From Antedon bifida (taxonomy: Eukaryota; Echinodermata; Crinoidea; Comatulida; Antedonidae), in contig OY727102.1 in the NCBI GenBank assembly GCA_963402885.1, positions 9,858,001 to 9,922,000 of the forward strand: 64,000 nucleotides of DNA, given 5' to 3'. Below the pieces are notes generated by a model. It worked only from the letters and a program-made list of their open reading frames with translations, was not told the DNA's origin and searched no databases. Every line of letters starts with the position of its first letter. The stretch's first letter is position 1. Positions 1 to 11,275 of the stretch are shown in pieces. Position numbers and translations under genes: made by a program.

Positions 1-57
1 CGGCGAAATGTCCCCAATATTGGGGATAGCTATGAAAACAAATAAGTAAGTAAGTAA
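1..57 (+). mobile_element. LINE 3' tail inserted in gag (right end)
   Basis: A perfect 16-bp palindrome (TCCCCAATATTGGGGA, 11-26) is followed by a TAAG microsatellite tail ending at 57. A terminal hairpin plus short-repeat tail is typical of CR1/L2-type LINE 3' ends. The rest of the insertion lies outside the window here and is complete at 34925-35370. Confidence 0.75.
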
Positions 58-554
58 CTTGTATTTCAAGGCAAAAGAAATTACTACAGAGGAGAAGAAA
101 CAAGCAACACTGTTAACAGTTATTGGCCCATCATCTTATAAGCTTTTACGAAATTTGGTTACACCAGAAAAACCCAAGGATAAAACATTCGATGAGCTGG
201 TAACAGCTATGAATGGGCATCACAGTCCATGTGCCTAGTGAAATTGTACAGCGATACAAATTCAACTCACGCTTTCGACGTGATAATGAAACAGTGCCTG
301 AATTTATGGCATCGCTTCGATCGATGGCAGAATTCTGTAACTTTGGAGCCTCGCTCAATACAATGTTACGAGATCATCTAGTTTTTGGCGTCCGTAATCA
401 CGGAATTTGGTCTTTTGGCAGAAAAAGCACTGACACTGGAAAAAGCTGTTGAAATTGCAACTAGCATCGAAACTGCAACAAGAAATGTAAGAGATCTGGC
501 GCAGCCAACCTCTGCAGCTGCAGTTGAAAATGTAAACAAAATTGCTTACAAAAA

Positions 555-1236
555 GAAGTCAAAATTTACGGAATTGTTCAAAAAATGTCCAAAATTTCCA
601 CTTTTTAAACTTCAAGAATTATGCTATAATATTGCCATTTATGCACATATATTATGGTAACATCATCTTATAAAGCCATAGTAACTAGTTGTGTAAAAAA
701 ATAAAAAGGTCTAAATTTTGACATTTTTCGAAAAATTCACTGCGGGGGACCAAAGGAATTTTTTAGAAAAATTGCCAAATTTTCTTCTTTTTAAAATTCA
801 ATAAGTATGCTATAATATTGCAATTTATGCACATATATTGTGTTAACATCATCTTATGGAGACATAAAAACTAGTTAAGTCAAAAAATAAAAGGGTAAGT
901 ATTTGGCCATTTTTCGAAAATTTCACTGCTGGGGACCGAAAGAATTTTTCGAAAATTTGCAAATGTTCACTTTTTAATATCCAATAATTATGCTATTATA
1001 TTGTCATTTATGTATATATATTGTGTTAACATCATCTTATAGAGCCATAGTAACTAGTTATGTAAACAAATAAAAGGGTCGAAATTTTGCCATTTTTCGA
1101 AAATTTCAATGCGGGGGAAAAAAGGAATTATTTCGAAAAATGGCAAAAAAATTCGATAATTATGCTATAATATTGCAATTTATGCACATATATTGTGTTA
1201 ACATAATCTTATGAAGCCATAAAAACTAGTTATGTC
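555..1236. repeat. Four-copy tandem array (172-186 bp period) within the gag region
   Basis: The motif ATGCTATAATATTG recurs at 621, 807, 990 (with one change) and 1162, giving periods of 186, 183 and 172. Each repeat also shares TTTATGCACATATATTGTG and a TTTTTCGAAAA stretch. The copies differ by more than the tandem units do from each other, so the array is older than the segmental duplication. It lies between the gag remnant and the zinc knuckles. I do not recognise the family; it may be a captured satellite. Confidence 0.85.
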
Positions 1237-3989
1237 AAATACAAATAAGAAGTCGAAACCATGTTTTCGCTGTGGAAAGAATAACCATTTGCCAGACAAA
1301 TGTTATTTTAAGCAAACAACTTGCCATTATTGTAACAAGGTAGGACACATTCAATCTGTTTGTCTTAGCAAAAAGAAGGGGAAGCCCCAAACAGTTAAAA
1401 ATGTTGTGGCAGATGAGCCAAGCGATGAACCAAGCAACATAGCTACAGAAATGTATGAAGAATTATTTGGAATAAAGACCACGTCTAGTCCTCCACCTAT
1501 GAAAGTTAAGATACTGTTAGAGGGTTTGGATACTGAAATGGAAATTGACACAGGAGCCTCGGTATCAATAATGTCGCAGACGAAATTTAGGCAATTATGG
1601 CCTGAAAGAAAACTTGAACCTTCGTCAGTTAAGCTACGTACGTACACTGGACAAATAATGGATGTTTTGGGTAAAATTAATGCTGAAGTTACATACCAGA
1701 GTACTACTACAATATTACCGTTAACGATTGTGCGAACAGATGGACCTACCCTAATTGGTCGAGACTGGCTTCAGTTTATAAAGTTGGACTGGCGACAAAT
1801 CAAGGTAATAAACCAATTAGATTTAAGTTCACTGCTTGGTAAATACCAAGAAATATTTAAAGATGAACTAGGTACCCTTAAGGGTACTGAAGCAAAAATG
1901 TATGTTGATAAAGAGACAATGCCAAAATTTTGCAAAGCCAGAAATGTTCCGTATGCTTTGCGACAGAAAGTAGATGACTAACTTGATCGTACAACGAGAA
2001 GGCATTATTGAACCTATACAGTTTTCAGACTGGGCTGCACCAATAGTTCCGGTACTTAAGGCAGATAAATCTACCATTAGGATCTGTGGTGACTACAAAA
2101 TTACTGTAAATAAAGCAGCCAAAGTTGATCAGTATCCTTTGCCCCGAAGAAAAATTTACTAAATTGGACATATGTCACAAGCGTACCAACAATTACTCTT
2201 GGATAAAGATTCTCGAAAATATGTTGTAATCAACACTCAAAAGGGACTTTACAATATACACGGTTGCCGTTTGGAGTCTCTTCAGCACCAGCGATTTTCC
2301 AGCATGTCATGGAAGGACTATTACAAGGAGTTAAAGGTGTTACAGTATACCTGGACGATATATTAATTACAGGAAAGAATGACTTTGAGCATTTCGAAAC
2401 TCTTGAAACCGTCCTAAAGCGACTGGCAGATGCTGGACTTCGTCTAAAAAAGAGTAAGTGTGTTTTTATGGTTAAATCTGTTGGTTATTTGGGACACCTG
2501 ATCGACAAAGAGGGATTGCATCCCACAAACGCCAAAGTGAGAGCAATTAAAGATGCTCCAGCGTCTCAAAACTTGACAGAACTGAGAGCTTATTTGGGAT
2601 TATTATCTTATTATGAAGTTTTTACCAAACTTATCCAACACACTTAATTGCTCTGTTATATGCCTTACTTCGTAAGGATAAAGCTTTGAACTGGACAAAT
2701 TTAGAACAATCTACTTTTGATAAATCAAAGGAATTGCTACTTTCCTGCAGAGTACTTGCACATTATGATCCAAAAAAGGAAATAATATTATCGTGTGATG
2801 CATCTCAATATGGAATTGGGGCTGTGTTAGCACATCGACAAAGTGACGGTACAGGAAGACCAATCGCATTTGCATCTAGAACACTTGCAGAAGCGGAAAA
2901 AAAGTATTCGCAAATTGAGAAAGAAGGTTTGGCATGCGTTTTCGGGGTAACGCGATTTCAGTCTTACATTTATGGTAGACATTTCACATTGGTAACAGAC
3001 CATAAGCCATTGCTGGGTCTTATTAATGAGGACAGACTTGTGCCCAGCCAAGCATCAGCTAGAATCCAACGTTGGGCACTGAAATTAGGTACATACAAAT
3101 ATACATTAAGATTCAAACTGACAAAGTCCCATGCCAATGCGGATGCCTTAAGCAGATTACCATTGCCAGGAAAACCAGAATCAATTCCACAACCTGCCGA
3201 AACTGTTCTATTGATGGAGCCAATGAACCAATCTCCAGTTTCCACAGCAGATATTAAAGGTTGGACGGTTAAAGATCCAACACTTTCTCGAGTTCTTTAC
3301 TACATTGAAAAGGGTTGGCCCAATACTAATCCAAAAATTGAAAACTTGCAACCATATTGGATGGATCTGACAAAGAGAACTCTCTACACAAGATGGATGT
3401 ATTTTGTGGGAAAATAGAATTGTTGTTCCACAGCCTGGTAGAAAACAGTTGCTACAAGCACTACATGACGGTCATACTGGAATTGTCAGAATGAAAAGTT
3501 TTGCTCGGGATTCGTTATGGTGGCCTAATATGGACAAAGACATATCAAAGCAGTGCGATACATGCCAATCCAATCAAACTTTACCACCTAAAGCACCATT
3601 GCACCCATGGAATTGGCCAAATAGACCATGGTCACGATTAAATATCGACTGTGCTGGACCATTTATTGGAAAAATGTTTTTAATACGATGCATACTCAAA
3701 ATGGCTTGAGGTAATTCCGGTAAATTCCTCAACGACAAATACCACAGTGGATAAGCTCAGGCTTATATTTGCATCGCATGGATTGCCAGATAAAATAGTA
3801 TCCGACAATGGAACATGTTTCACCAGTGATGAATTTCATACATTCGTAAAGCGAAATGGAATAAGACATTCTTTAACAGCCCCATATCACCCATCATCGA
3901 ATGGTCTTGCGGAACGTGCTGTACGCACATTTAAAGAAACAATGAAACGTACGAAAGATGGATATATCGAAACAAAAGTCGCAAGATTC

Positions 3990-4181
3990 TTATGTTGTAA
4001 TTTGTATGTTCTTGTTATCAGTTTCTTGTTTTTAGGACCCAAGTGGAAATAAGTTTTTAACTTTTCTTGGCATTCCTTGTAATCAAGGCCTGTTTTTTCC
4101 GTGCAATTGTTTTTCTATTTTCTATGTATTATATTTTATTGTTTTTTAACCTTGATTACCAAATAAAGTTAAAAAAAAATT
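3990..4181 (+). mobile_element. Short LINE 3'-end-like insertion in the integrase region
   Basis: A 192-bp piece ends in AATAAAGTT plus a poly(A) run and is flanked by the 8-bp direct repeat CAAGATTC (3982-3989 and 4182-4189), the signature of target-primed retroposition. The piece has no coding content and looks like the truncated 3' end of a LINE or a processed transcript. The poly(A) is longer in the unit 2 copy. Confidence 0.8.
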
Positions 4182-4897
4182 CAAGATTCCTATTTAAATA
4201 TAGAAATACACCTCATAGCACAACTGGCAAAACACCAGCAGAATTACTGAATGGCCGAAAATTGAAAACGCATTTTGATCTTTTACACCCTTATCAAGCA
4301 GATCGTGTTATCACTCAACTTGAAAAACAGAAATTAGCCCATGATCGTCATGCAAAGAACGCACTTTTGCAGAAGGAGAGTAGGTGTATATAAAGAACTT
4401 TAGAGGACAAAATCTGAAATGGTTACCCGGAACAATAATATTAAAATCCGGTCGCATCTCATTCAAGACAAAACTAGAAGATGGACGAGTTTGTCGTCGT
4501 CATGCCGACCATATCAGGAAGCGTTACAGGCCTGTTCAAACTCAGGATAAACAGCTTACAAACAAAGATGATCCTCCACAATTACCTCCAATGCTCATTA
4601 ATCCAAATCTGAACAGTGGAAACATCACAATCGACTGTCGAAGCACAGTCTATTACTGCTCAGCGAAGAGTATACCTTACTCGCGATAGAAAACCGCCGG
4701 AAAGATATGGACATTTTTAATAACTGAAATATAGAAACTTTTATGGACATTATTACTGGACAATTTAAAATGTTGATCTTATGTTTTACTTTATACAGTG
4801 CATTATACCATATACATTTAAAGTGTTATTAAACCATAACTTAGTACAGTGCTGCTTTGATTCAATTATAAATAAATAGCTTAGAATTGTTTATAAT

Positions 4898-4910
4898 AGA
4901 AGGGAGGGAA
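4898..4910 (+). other. Polypurine tract of LTR element copy 1
   Basis: An all-purine run (AGAAGGGAGGGAA) sits directly before the TG that opens the 3' LTR. This is the usual plus-strand primer position in LTR retrotransposons. Confidence 0.8.
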
Positions 4911-5218
4911 TGTAATGTATTGAACTTGATTAATATTACTTGCTACCAATTATTAATACTTCCTTCACCTGTTACCATATATATTATGTTAACCCACTTC
5001 TATATAACCCTGGCTACTTAATGGTCACTAATGGCTAAAGTAGACCCCTCTGCTGAGACCACTAAACATTCCACCTTGACAGATTAATTACCCATTACCG
5101 ATATTGTTATTATATATAGTAGATGTAGAATAAAGAATAAACACTTCAGTGCTAGCTTTCAACTATAACAGAACTTGTCTCTCTCTCACTTATTTGTATT
5201 GTAAATCGGTACATTACA
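4911..5218 (+). repeat. 3' LTR, copy 1
   Basis: A 308-bp terminal repeat begins TGTAATG and ends CATTACA. It has a TATATAA box at 5001-5007 and AATAAA at 5129-5134, which fit the promoter and poly(A) signal of an LTR. It matches 40232-40539 and, with a few changes, 34521-34830 and 63177-63486. Confidence 0.95.
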
Positions 5219-5223
5219 AAAAG
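5219..5223. repeat. Target-site duplication AAAAG (3' side)
   Basis: AAAAG follows the 3' LTR here and also precedes the 5' LTR at 34516-34520. An uninterrupted paralogue of this site, with a single AAAAG, lies near 10929-10935. Confidence 0.85.
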
Positions 5224-5408
5224 TATTGTAGGTAAGTGTACTAGGTTGATGAAAATAATGCAACTAGCAAGTAAGGATACACAATGATTTACATTTACGT
5301 AACTTGGATAAATGCAAGTGGTCCGTAGATATATAGGATAAATACTATTAGTACTTACCCTAAATTAGGTATATGTATGTAAACCCTGTTCTTGTCTCTG
5401 ACTGTTAC

Positions 5409-6864
5409 CTTCTTTGTACAGTACCTACAGCGGACATTGGGTGGATACCATCATCATTTGATGGATTGGTCATAGTAGCGTAATGATCTTTCTTACACGC
5501 AGTATCAAAATGAGCGAATGTGACATCTATTGATAAGAAAGAGCAAAATACCTTTATTTGTAAATAAATAAGTATGTTGAAATATATTCATTTGGTAAGT
5601 TTCACCAAAAATTTATTCCGATATTAAAGACATATTTTATGATAAAACAGTACTAAGGGACAACCTCAACATTACAGTGGTGATAACTTGGATACAATGG
5701 CAATTTTATGTTATCCAAATAAGCATTCAGCTTCATGTGTAAACAGTATGAGTATGCGTTTCCTGCAATAGAACTCAACTGGTTTGTCCAAGTAAGGACT
5801 AGGTTTGTCCAAGTAAGGACCAGATTATGTCATGCTTTTACATACCTTGCAATCTTGTGTTTCCAGCAATAGCTGGGTAATTATGTATACCATGAAATGG
5901 AAAAAATGGAGCACCATTATCACCAGACATGAAATTTGCCCTCACGTATCCAGCATTTCCATTGTCTGGACCACAAGGTGCACACTGTTTTGCACTTTGA
6001 CCTGCATTCTCAGGTTGATTCTGAAATATTTACATGAAAATGTTAATGGGAAAATGTAATATTTTAATCAGAATTTATAAATTACGTGACTGATTACACA
6101 ATGGAATGGCATTATCAGTACACGTTAAGAAAAAGAAGGTAGAAGAGTAAGAAAGTCCTTTGACAAATTTCCTTATGAAAGTCAAGTATGCATATATAAT
6201 ATCTATACATTGATTTTATTTGACAGAATGCAAAATATAGTTCCCCAAACTGACAAAATAATAACATTTGAAAAACAGAAATAAAATCTTTTAAAATGAA
6301 TAATAAAAATGTTCATATTTATTGAAAATGTTTATATCTTTTTTTTGTGTCTTTTTTGGGTTTCCCACTTTTATTTCATCGTCATTAACATTGTTCCATT
6401 CATCATGATTTTTACATCTATACATTATCTAATCTAATTCATCATAATTGCTTAATTACAGTATTCAGTTTGTAACATGCTACAAATGTTTATATTCTTA
6501 CTGAACCTACCTGTAACTCATCGCAATCAAAGAACAGGCTTGTACCAATTATAAACGATGACTACATTCTCACACATACTTATCAACAGCTTCATGACTA
6601 AGAGAAGATGGCCCAATGACAAATGGCATCACCCCAATGTTGTTGTCTAAAATCTAAAATGTAAGTTACTATATAAGGAAAAGAGAAGTATTTTGGTATT
6701 GCTTACCTGCTCCAACTGTGTGGTGAATTACATTATCCTGAATTGCATCCAGATAGCAGGACTGAAGCCATTATGAAATGTATATTCACGTACAAACGAT
6801 GGACTTTCTACAGTAACTTCTCCAATATCCAAGAAAGCAACTGAATAATGTGGCTCATAATAAT
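5409..6864 (-). pseudogene. Fibrocystin-L (PKHD1L1)-like fragment, block A-up, unit 1
   Basis: There are four minus-strand exons: 6707-6864, 6511-6646, 5846-6020 and 5409-5526. They read VAFLDIGEVTV and NGFSPAI, then DNNIGVMPFVI and SLSHEAVDKYV, then NQPENAGQSAKQCAPCGPDN and NYPAIAG, then VTFAHFDTACKKDHYATMTN. These match what I recall of the parallel beta-helix region of fibrocystin-L, a large single-pass membrane protein. The last two exons are open with good splice sites, and the final one ends in phase 2, which fits the start of exon C1 of block C across the LTR element. Relative to block B the first exon lost about 29 bp, shifting the frame. The second lost its 5' part and has a stop after DKYV. 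It is therefore a broken fragment of a host gene. Confidence 0.82.
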
Positions 6865-7039
6865 CTGAAACAAATAAATAAGTGTCACTATCGAATGAAT
6901 AAGTGCCAGACAAAAACCTCAGGGAAAAAAAAGTTACAATTACAGAACTAACACTTTCCAATGTAAGAATGTTCCTTTATAGAAGTATTTTAACACAACC
7001 TGTGTTATTATAATGTATTATTCTGGTCCTCAAGCTTTA

Positions 7040-7258
7040 CTGGAAACTGAGGAAATTCGGATTAGGCCCTCCACGGACCCTCGACAGCCAGCAGTGCAGC
7101 GCCTACCAGATCAGCACACCGGGAGACAATCCCCTACTTTTTTCAAACAGTGTACCACGTTCTTTAATGTGCACTGTTAAGTACACAGGACCAACGGCTT
7201 TACATCTCATCCGAAGAATAAGGCAATGAGAGTAAAGCATCCTGCCTAAGGAACCATG
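7040..7258 (-). mobile_element. SINE-like dispersed repeat core, unit 1
   Basis: The minus strand carries TTCTTCGGATGAGATGTAAA, then GTCCTGTGTACTTAACAGTG, then a GTAGGGG block. This arrangement resembles conserved SINE core segments common in marine invertebrates. There is no obvious tRNA head or TSD. Family assignment is from memory only. Confidence 0.5.
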
Positions 7259-7577
7259 GTGGTCTATTTATAATTATTTTCTCTCAATCTAATAACAATC
7301 ATTGCCATGATTCAATAAATTGTTTATTAATTAAAAATATAAAAATCATCACCATTAATGACCAGAAATAATGAGTGATAGAGCTGATAATGTTAGTTTT
7401 CCCAACGATTATATAATCTTAAGTTTCCAAAGAAGGAAAGAAGGCAAATAAAGAGAATGCTAGAAGTTTGGACTGGCAAACAGTTTAGTGTACACATAAA
7501 CAGTAGTTACTGGCACTGTATACTTCAACACAAAGAATAATTATTCTAAATATTTATTTCTTAGGCTTAATACTTAC

Positions 7578-7645
7578 AATAGTTGATTAGATCCACTGCT
7601 AGCACTCTTCTTCCTTAGATTCATTCGCATAGTCTGACATTTTAA
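7578..7645 (-). other. Candidate short exon of block A-Cterm, unit 1
   Basis: A 68-bp stretch is bounded by a TTAAG acceptor and a strong donor (GTAAGTATT). One frame reads MRMNLRKKSASSGSNQLL, a basic run that would suit the cytoplasmic side of a membrane segment. No homology was tested, so it could be chance. Confidence 0.25.
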
Positions 7646-7965
7646 CTTAAGGTACCTTCTCTGTGGGTGCTCAAATGAAAACTGTCAATGGATGTCAAAG
7701 GTTGAAAAAGCAATGCGTTGCTCAATTTCTAAACAATGACCCTGTTGTACACACATTTGACTGGATATTTGTTTAATTAATGTACAGTATGTATATGCAT
7801 GTATGAACATGCTCGCCTGCATCTTAAATTGAGAGGATCTGTGTGTGTAGCATCCAATAAGAATTTAGTGAAGTTCGAGAAGCTGGGAAGAGCAACCCTG
7901 TGTTGATCTGGGCCTCCGTGGATAAATTGAACTTATTATACCTATTCATGGTAACAGTAACGTTT

Positions 7966-8236
7966 GTTGCTCTTAGAGTGGATACGGTAGTCTACAATTG
8001 AAGATGCTTTTAAAATTGGAGTAGGGGGAAGTATTAATAGAAGGTAGTGGGTTAAATAGAGGGAGACCTGCATTGAAAATTTGAAATGGACTGTAGTCTT
8101 CAAAAAGAAGTTGCTCTTAGATTGGATACACTAGTCTACAATTGATGGTGATTTTAGAATTATAATGCAGTATTAAATAGAAGATGGATGGTTAATTAGA
8201 GAGAAAAACTGCATTGACAATTTGAAAATGACTTAT
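7966..8236. repeat. Two-copy tandem duplication, 144-bp period, unit 1 block A
   Basis: GTTGCTCTTAGA starts at 7966 and again at 8110. The following sequence (GGATAC, AGTCTACAATTGA, GCATTGA) is shared with about 15-20% differences. The same pair lies downstream of block C at 31931-32200, so it predates the A/C duplication. Confidence 0.8.
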
Positions 8237-8258
8237 AATTAATTAAAAAATCACCAAC

Positions 8259-10906
8259 CTTGGAATCCAGATGTTCTGCAATATCCATTGTAAAATCTTC
8301 AATTAGATTAAACTGAACATCAAATTTCTCAACAACTTTTAGTGTTGATCTGCGATTGATATGTGGAAAACACCCTCAATGACAGAAAACTCTGTTGAGT
8401 TGATACCTTCTAGCGTGGATGAGTTGGAATAAACAATGCTGAATTTAAAGAAGTAACCACTTCCTGACAGATTAATGGCAAGATCAGTGAAGTTGGCCCA
8501 GCCATGGATTATATCTACAGTGTTGTTGCTGACGAGCTCTGCATCAGATACTCCTGGGCATTTTCCATGGATGTAAAAATCATTGAATAATTCCTTTTTT
8601 TTCGTAGAATATTTGTATCAAACCTATGGTGTATTACCACAGCTTGATAGCCTATATTGGAGTTTAGAAAGAATTGTGTTAAATCTACACTGGTATCCAA
8701 TATAGAGATGCAAGGTTGAATCTCAAATAGCATCAGCCGTTGTAAACGTATACTCATTGTGCTTGAGAATTGATAGATGATTTCTACTCCTGGGTCACTA
8801 GATGCCTCTTCTTCAGCTTGCTTCTCAGAATACCTGTGAACCAATTAGTTATGTTGTTTTGTAATGATATAGGCATTATGGTTATGTTCGTTACAAGCCA
8901 CACATGAGAATACAATTTAAGACTTTGGACAAGACGATACAAGCCAGTTCTTTACAACAGTAACTCTACAGAAAACTCTACTTCAACTCATTACTTCTTA
9001 AATGTGACTTACGTTTTATTGCCTGTACTTGGACCTCCTGTTGTATTTGTTGCTCTCACACCCCTTGTTGGGTCTTCGGCTGGGGGAGAAGGATCGGTCA
9101 TTGCTAATAACCTCAACTTCAAGACTCTCGTACAAAGTACCGGTTTGTGCTGCATTAACAATTTCTGCTTGAAGGTTAACTAACTCATCATGTTCTAGGG
9201 TTGAATTGCCTGTAAGGAAGAAATGTTAATTATTGTTTAGATATTAAAAGAATAGGCAATGAAATAAAATTCAACTCATTTCTAAACATATAAAACTGAA
9301 AAAAGAAGAAATCTGGATAGATTATGTGATACTTTAATATGGTTAAAGAAAGCTATTTACTTACTGTATTATATATACCAAACTGGCAAGATTGTTAACA
9401 AGATCTTCTTCATAGAAGTCATCAACATCAACAGAAGCCACACCAACGTCAACCATTATAACCGGTGTAGTGATGATGTCAATTGGGTCACTACCACGTA
9501 TAAGTATCCAAAGAGTCTGCCAATCGCGATCAAAATAGTTCTCGCCATAAATGCTGGAGTCATGAACTGATCGTCTGGTCTATTTGGATCTTCTGGAACC
9601 CATATGAACATATCTCCATCCAGCTGCCTGTTATTTGGCATGACATAGTGACCTTGATGGTACACATCTAAGCGTTGAGGATTGGCATACCAGATGCCGA
9701 CAACTATTTTCTGATCTGGAGCTGTGTTCAGGAAATGAAGTCATAACGTTTGAGGATTCGTTGAACTCTCATAAACATCTCATAAGTCTCTCCAATTGCA
9801 ACGATAGACATAAATGTGCTGATGCGCTCTTGACATGTGTACCCATGACACCAGCCGTGATCTTGTGGTCCATTGATCAAATCAACATAACCGTTAGACA
9901 CAATGACGATTGGTGAAGACGTCGTAATTCTTGTGTCAGGATCAAGACTTTCAATAATCAACATAGCGTAATCGTAGTCATAGCATTCAAAAGCCTGCCA
10001 AGATTCATGCCATATGCAGTCTTCTGTACCAATGATACCTTAATGAAAAGAGCAGATTAGATAAAAGATTTTACTACCATTGATGTCTGTAACCATCATG
10101 TTTGAAATTCTATAATCCTATAATTCTAAGTCCACGTCTCGGATCTCTGTCCCACTCGTATGCAGAATCAGGAATAACATAACCAGGCCGTGATCCTACT
10201 AGAATTCCACCATCTTCGTCTCTGATCATTGCATTCTTAAATGCATCACAATCCATCTCCACGCACTCAGAAGGATTAAAGACCCCTTCCCTTCAATTTG
10301 TGACGTTTTGTAAAAATAATACATATATATTACTTTAAAAACATTAAACAAGGTCATTCCTTGTCTTAAATGTACGTTTTATGGTAAATTATGATAAAAA
10401 GTGAGAAACAATGCACTACCTATGTAGCTCGCGGCGAATGACCTCTCGTGGGCAGTCTTTAGGTCTAGCCTAGCTAGGCTGAGTTTTGTAGGCCTAGCCG
10501 GTAAACATCGGTAACGTACGAATATCGTATGCTAGTTATATACCTAGCCTGACGTTGTATAGTTGCTGCATTAATTGTCTTTCTATATTTGCCAGACTCC
10601 GTTGATACAAAATGGGGAAAACCTGGTACTTTCGGTGAAAATTTATGAGTCTTCCATTTGTTTTGGCCTCACGATCAATCAAAAAGTGGGTGAATTACAG
10701 AAGAAAAACAAAAATATCAATCCGCACGCAATGCATTTTGGGATTTATAGCGGGCCGCTAAAATTACTAGAATCAACTTATTTTTCACATTTTTAACCAT
10801 TTAAAGACAAAAAAGTTACCATATAATATTTATTTTTACATTAATTGTAGTTTGTGACCTTAAATTAGATCTAAAAAACGTAGGGAAGGGGGTCTTTTTA
10901 ACTTTA
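8259..10906 (-). pseudogene. Fibrocystin-L-like C-terminal ectodomain fragment, block A-Cterm, unit 1
   Basis: Minus-strand exons: A-C1 (10118-10906, split by a MITE at 10280-10897), A-C2 (9365-10038), A-C3 (9013-9209), A-C4 (8685-8833), A-C5 (8259 to about 8578). Motifs: CVEMDCDAFKNAMIRDEDGG and EWDRDPRRGL; LIIESLDPD, DLINGPQDHGWCHGYTCQER; VPEDPNRPDDQF; HGWANFTDLAINLSGSGYFF. They match the C-terminal ectodomain of PKHD1L1 as I recall it. Damage: a MITE in A-C1, whose 3' part is eroded; in A-C2 a frameshift after GETYEMF, a CGA-to-TGA stop soon after and a 10-bp deletion after DDQFM; in A-C3 a one-base shift before MTDPSPPAEDP; loss of the A-C4 donor; loss of the A-C5 start. A-C2 begins in phase 1, matching the end of C1. 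The membrane segment and tail are not evident here. Confidence 0.85.
10280..10897. mobile_element. TTAA-flanked MITE inside exon A-C1, unit 1
   Basis: A 618-bp insertion is flanked by TTAA on both sides (10276-10279, 10898-10901) and has imperfect inverted ends AGACCCCTTCCC / AGACCCCCTTCCC. Block C has the same exon with a single TTAA and no insert. There is no long reading frame. A TTAA target is used by piggyBac- and Kolobok-type transposases; I cannot choose between them. Confidence 0.85.
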
Positions 10907-11275
10907 CTGTAGTGTTAAGATTAAATGAAAAGTATTGTAGGTACAGAAAGTGTACTAGGTTGATGAAAATAATGCAATTAGCAAGTAAAGATACACAATG
11001 ATTTACAATAACGTAACTTGGATAAATGCAAGCGGTCCGTAGATATATAGGATAAATACTATTAGTACTTACCCTAAATTAGGTATATGTATGTAAACCC
11101 TGTTCTTGTCTCTGACTGCTACCTTCTTTGTACCTATAAGCATTCAGCTTCATGTGTAAACAGTATGAGTATGCGTTTCCTGCAATAGAACTCAAACAAT
11201 GGCAGTTGTTGGTTTGTCGAAGTAAGGACTAGGTTTGTCCAAGTAAGGACCAGATTATGTCATGCTTTTACATAC
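10907..11275. repeat. Paralogue of the LTR insertion site and flank, unit 1
   Basis: From about 10914 the sequence runs through GATTAAATGAAAAG directly into TATTGTAGGTAC without an LTR. The left side matches the sequence before the 5' LTR (34500-34520), and the right side matches the sequence after the 3' LTR (5219 on). It continues as the decayed paralogue of the intron and exon at 5224-5845. Only the last bases of the exon equivalent to 5409-5526 remain. Confidence 0.85.

Larger units (their letters stand above)
58..4690 (+). pseudogene. gag-pol remnant of LTR element copy 1
   Basis: Fossil coding region. Landmarks are two CX2CX4HX4C zinc knuckles near 1262-1363, the aspartic protease motif DTGAS near 1547, the RT active-site motif YLDD near 2348, the RNase H start LSCDAS near 2785, the integrase zinc-binding HHCC region near 3460-3570, and the integrase core around SDNGT (3801) and GLAERAVRTFKE (3902). 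In intact relatives these parts give capsid, protease, polymerase and integrase. The region is broken and interrupted by other elements. It is not expected to make a working polyprotein. Confidence 0.9.
1..5218 (+). mobile_element. Ty3/gypsy LTR retrotransposon fossil, Mag-like, copy 1 (5' end outside window)
   Basis: This is the right-hand part of an LTR retrotransposon. Its parts in order are a gag remnant, a tandem-repeat insertion, zinc knuckles, protease, reverse transcriptase, RNase H, integrase, a polypurine tract and the 3' LTR (4911-5218). Domain order (RT-RH-IN) is that of Ty3/gypsy, and the primer site of the sister copy fits the Mag lineage. It is broken, with roughly half a dozen breaks besides three insertions (a LINE tail, a 180-bp tandem array and a short poly(A)-ended piece). 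It lies in antisense to the host exons, between block A-up and the next block C. Confidence 0.92.
6965..8258. other. Non-coding interval between A-up and A-Cterm, unit 1
   Basis: Apart from the SINE-like core, the tandem duplication and one candidate exon listed separately, I see AT-rich sequence with no supported gene. Confidence 0.5.

Noticed and set aside
6728-6961. The start of the frame upstream of exon 6707-6864 as coding
   Set aside because: A clear TTTCAG acceptor at 6865 places the left part in an intron.
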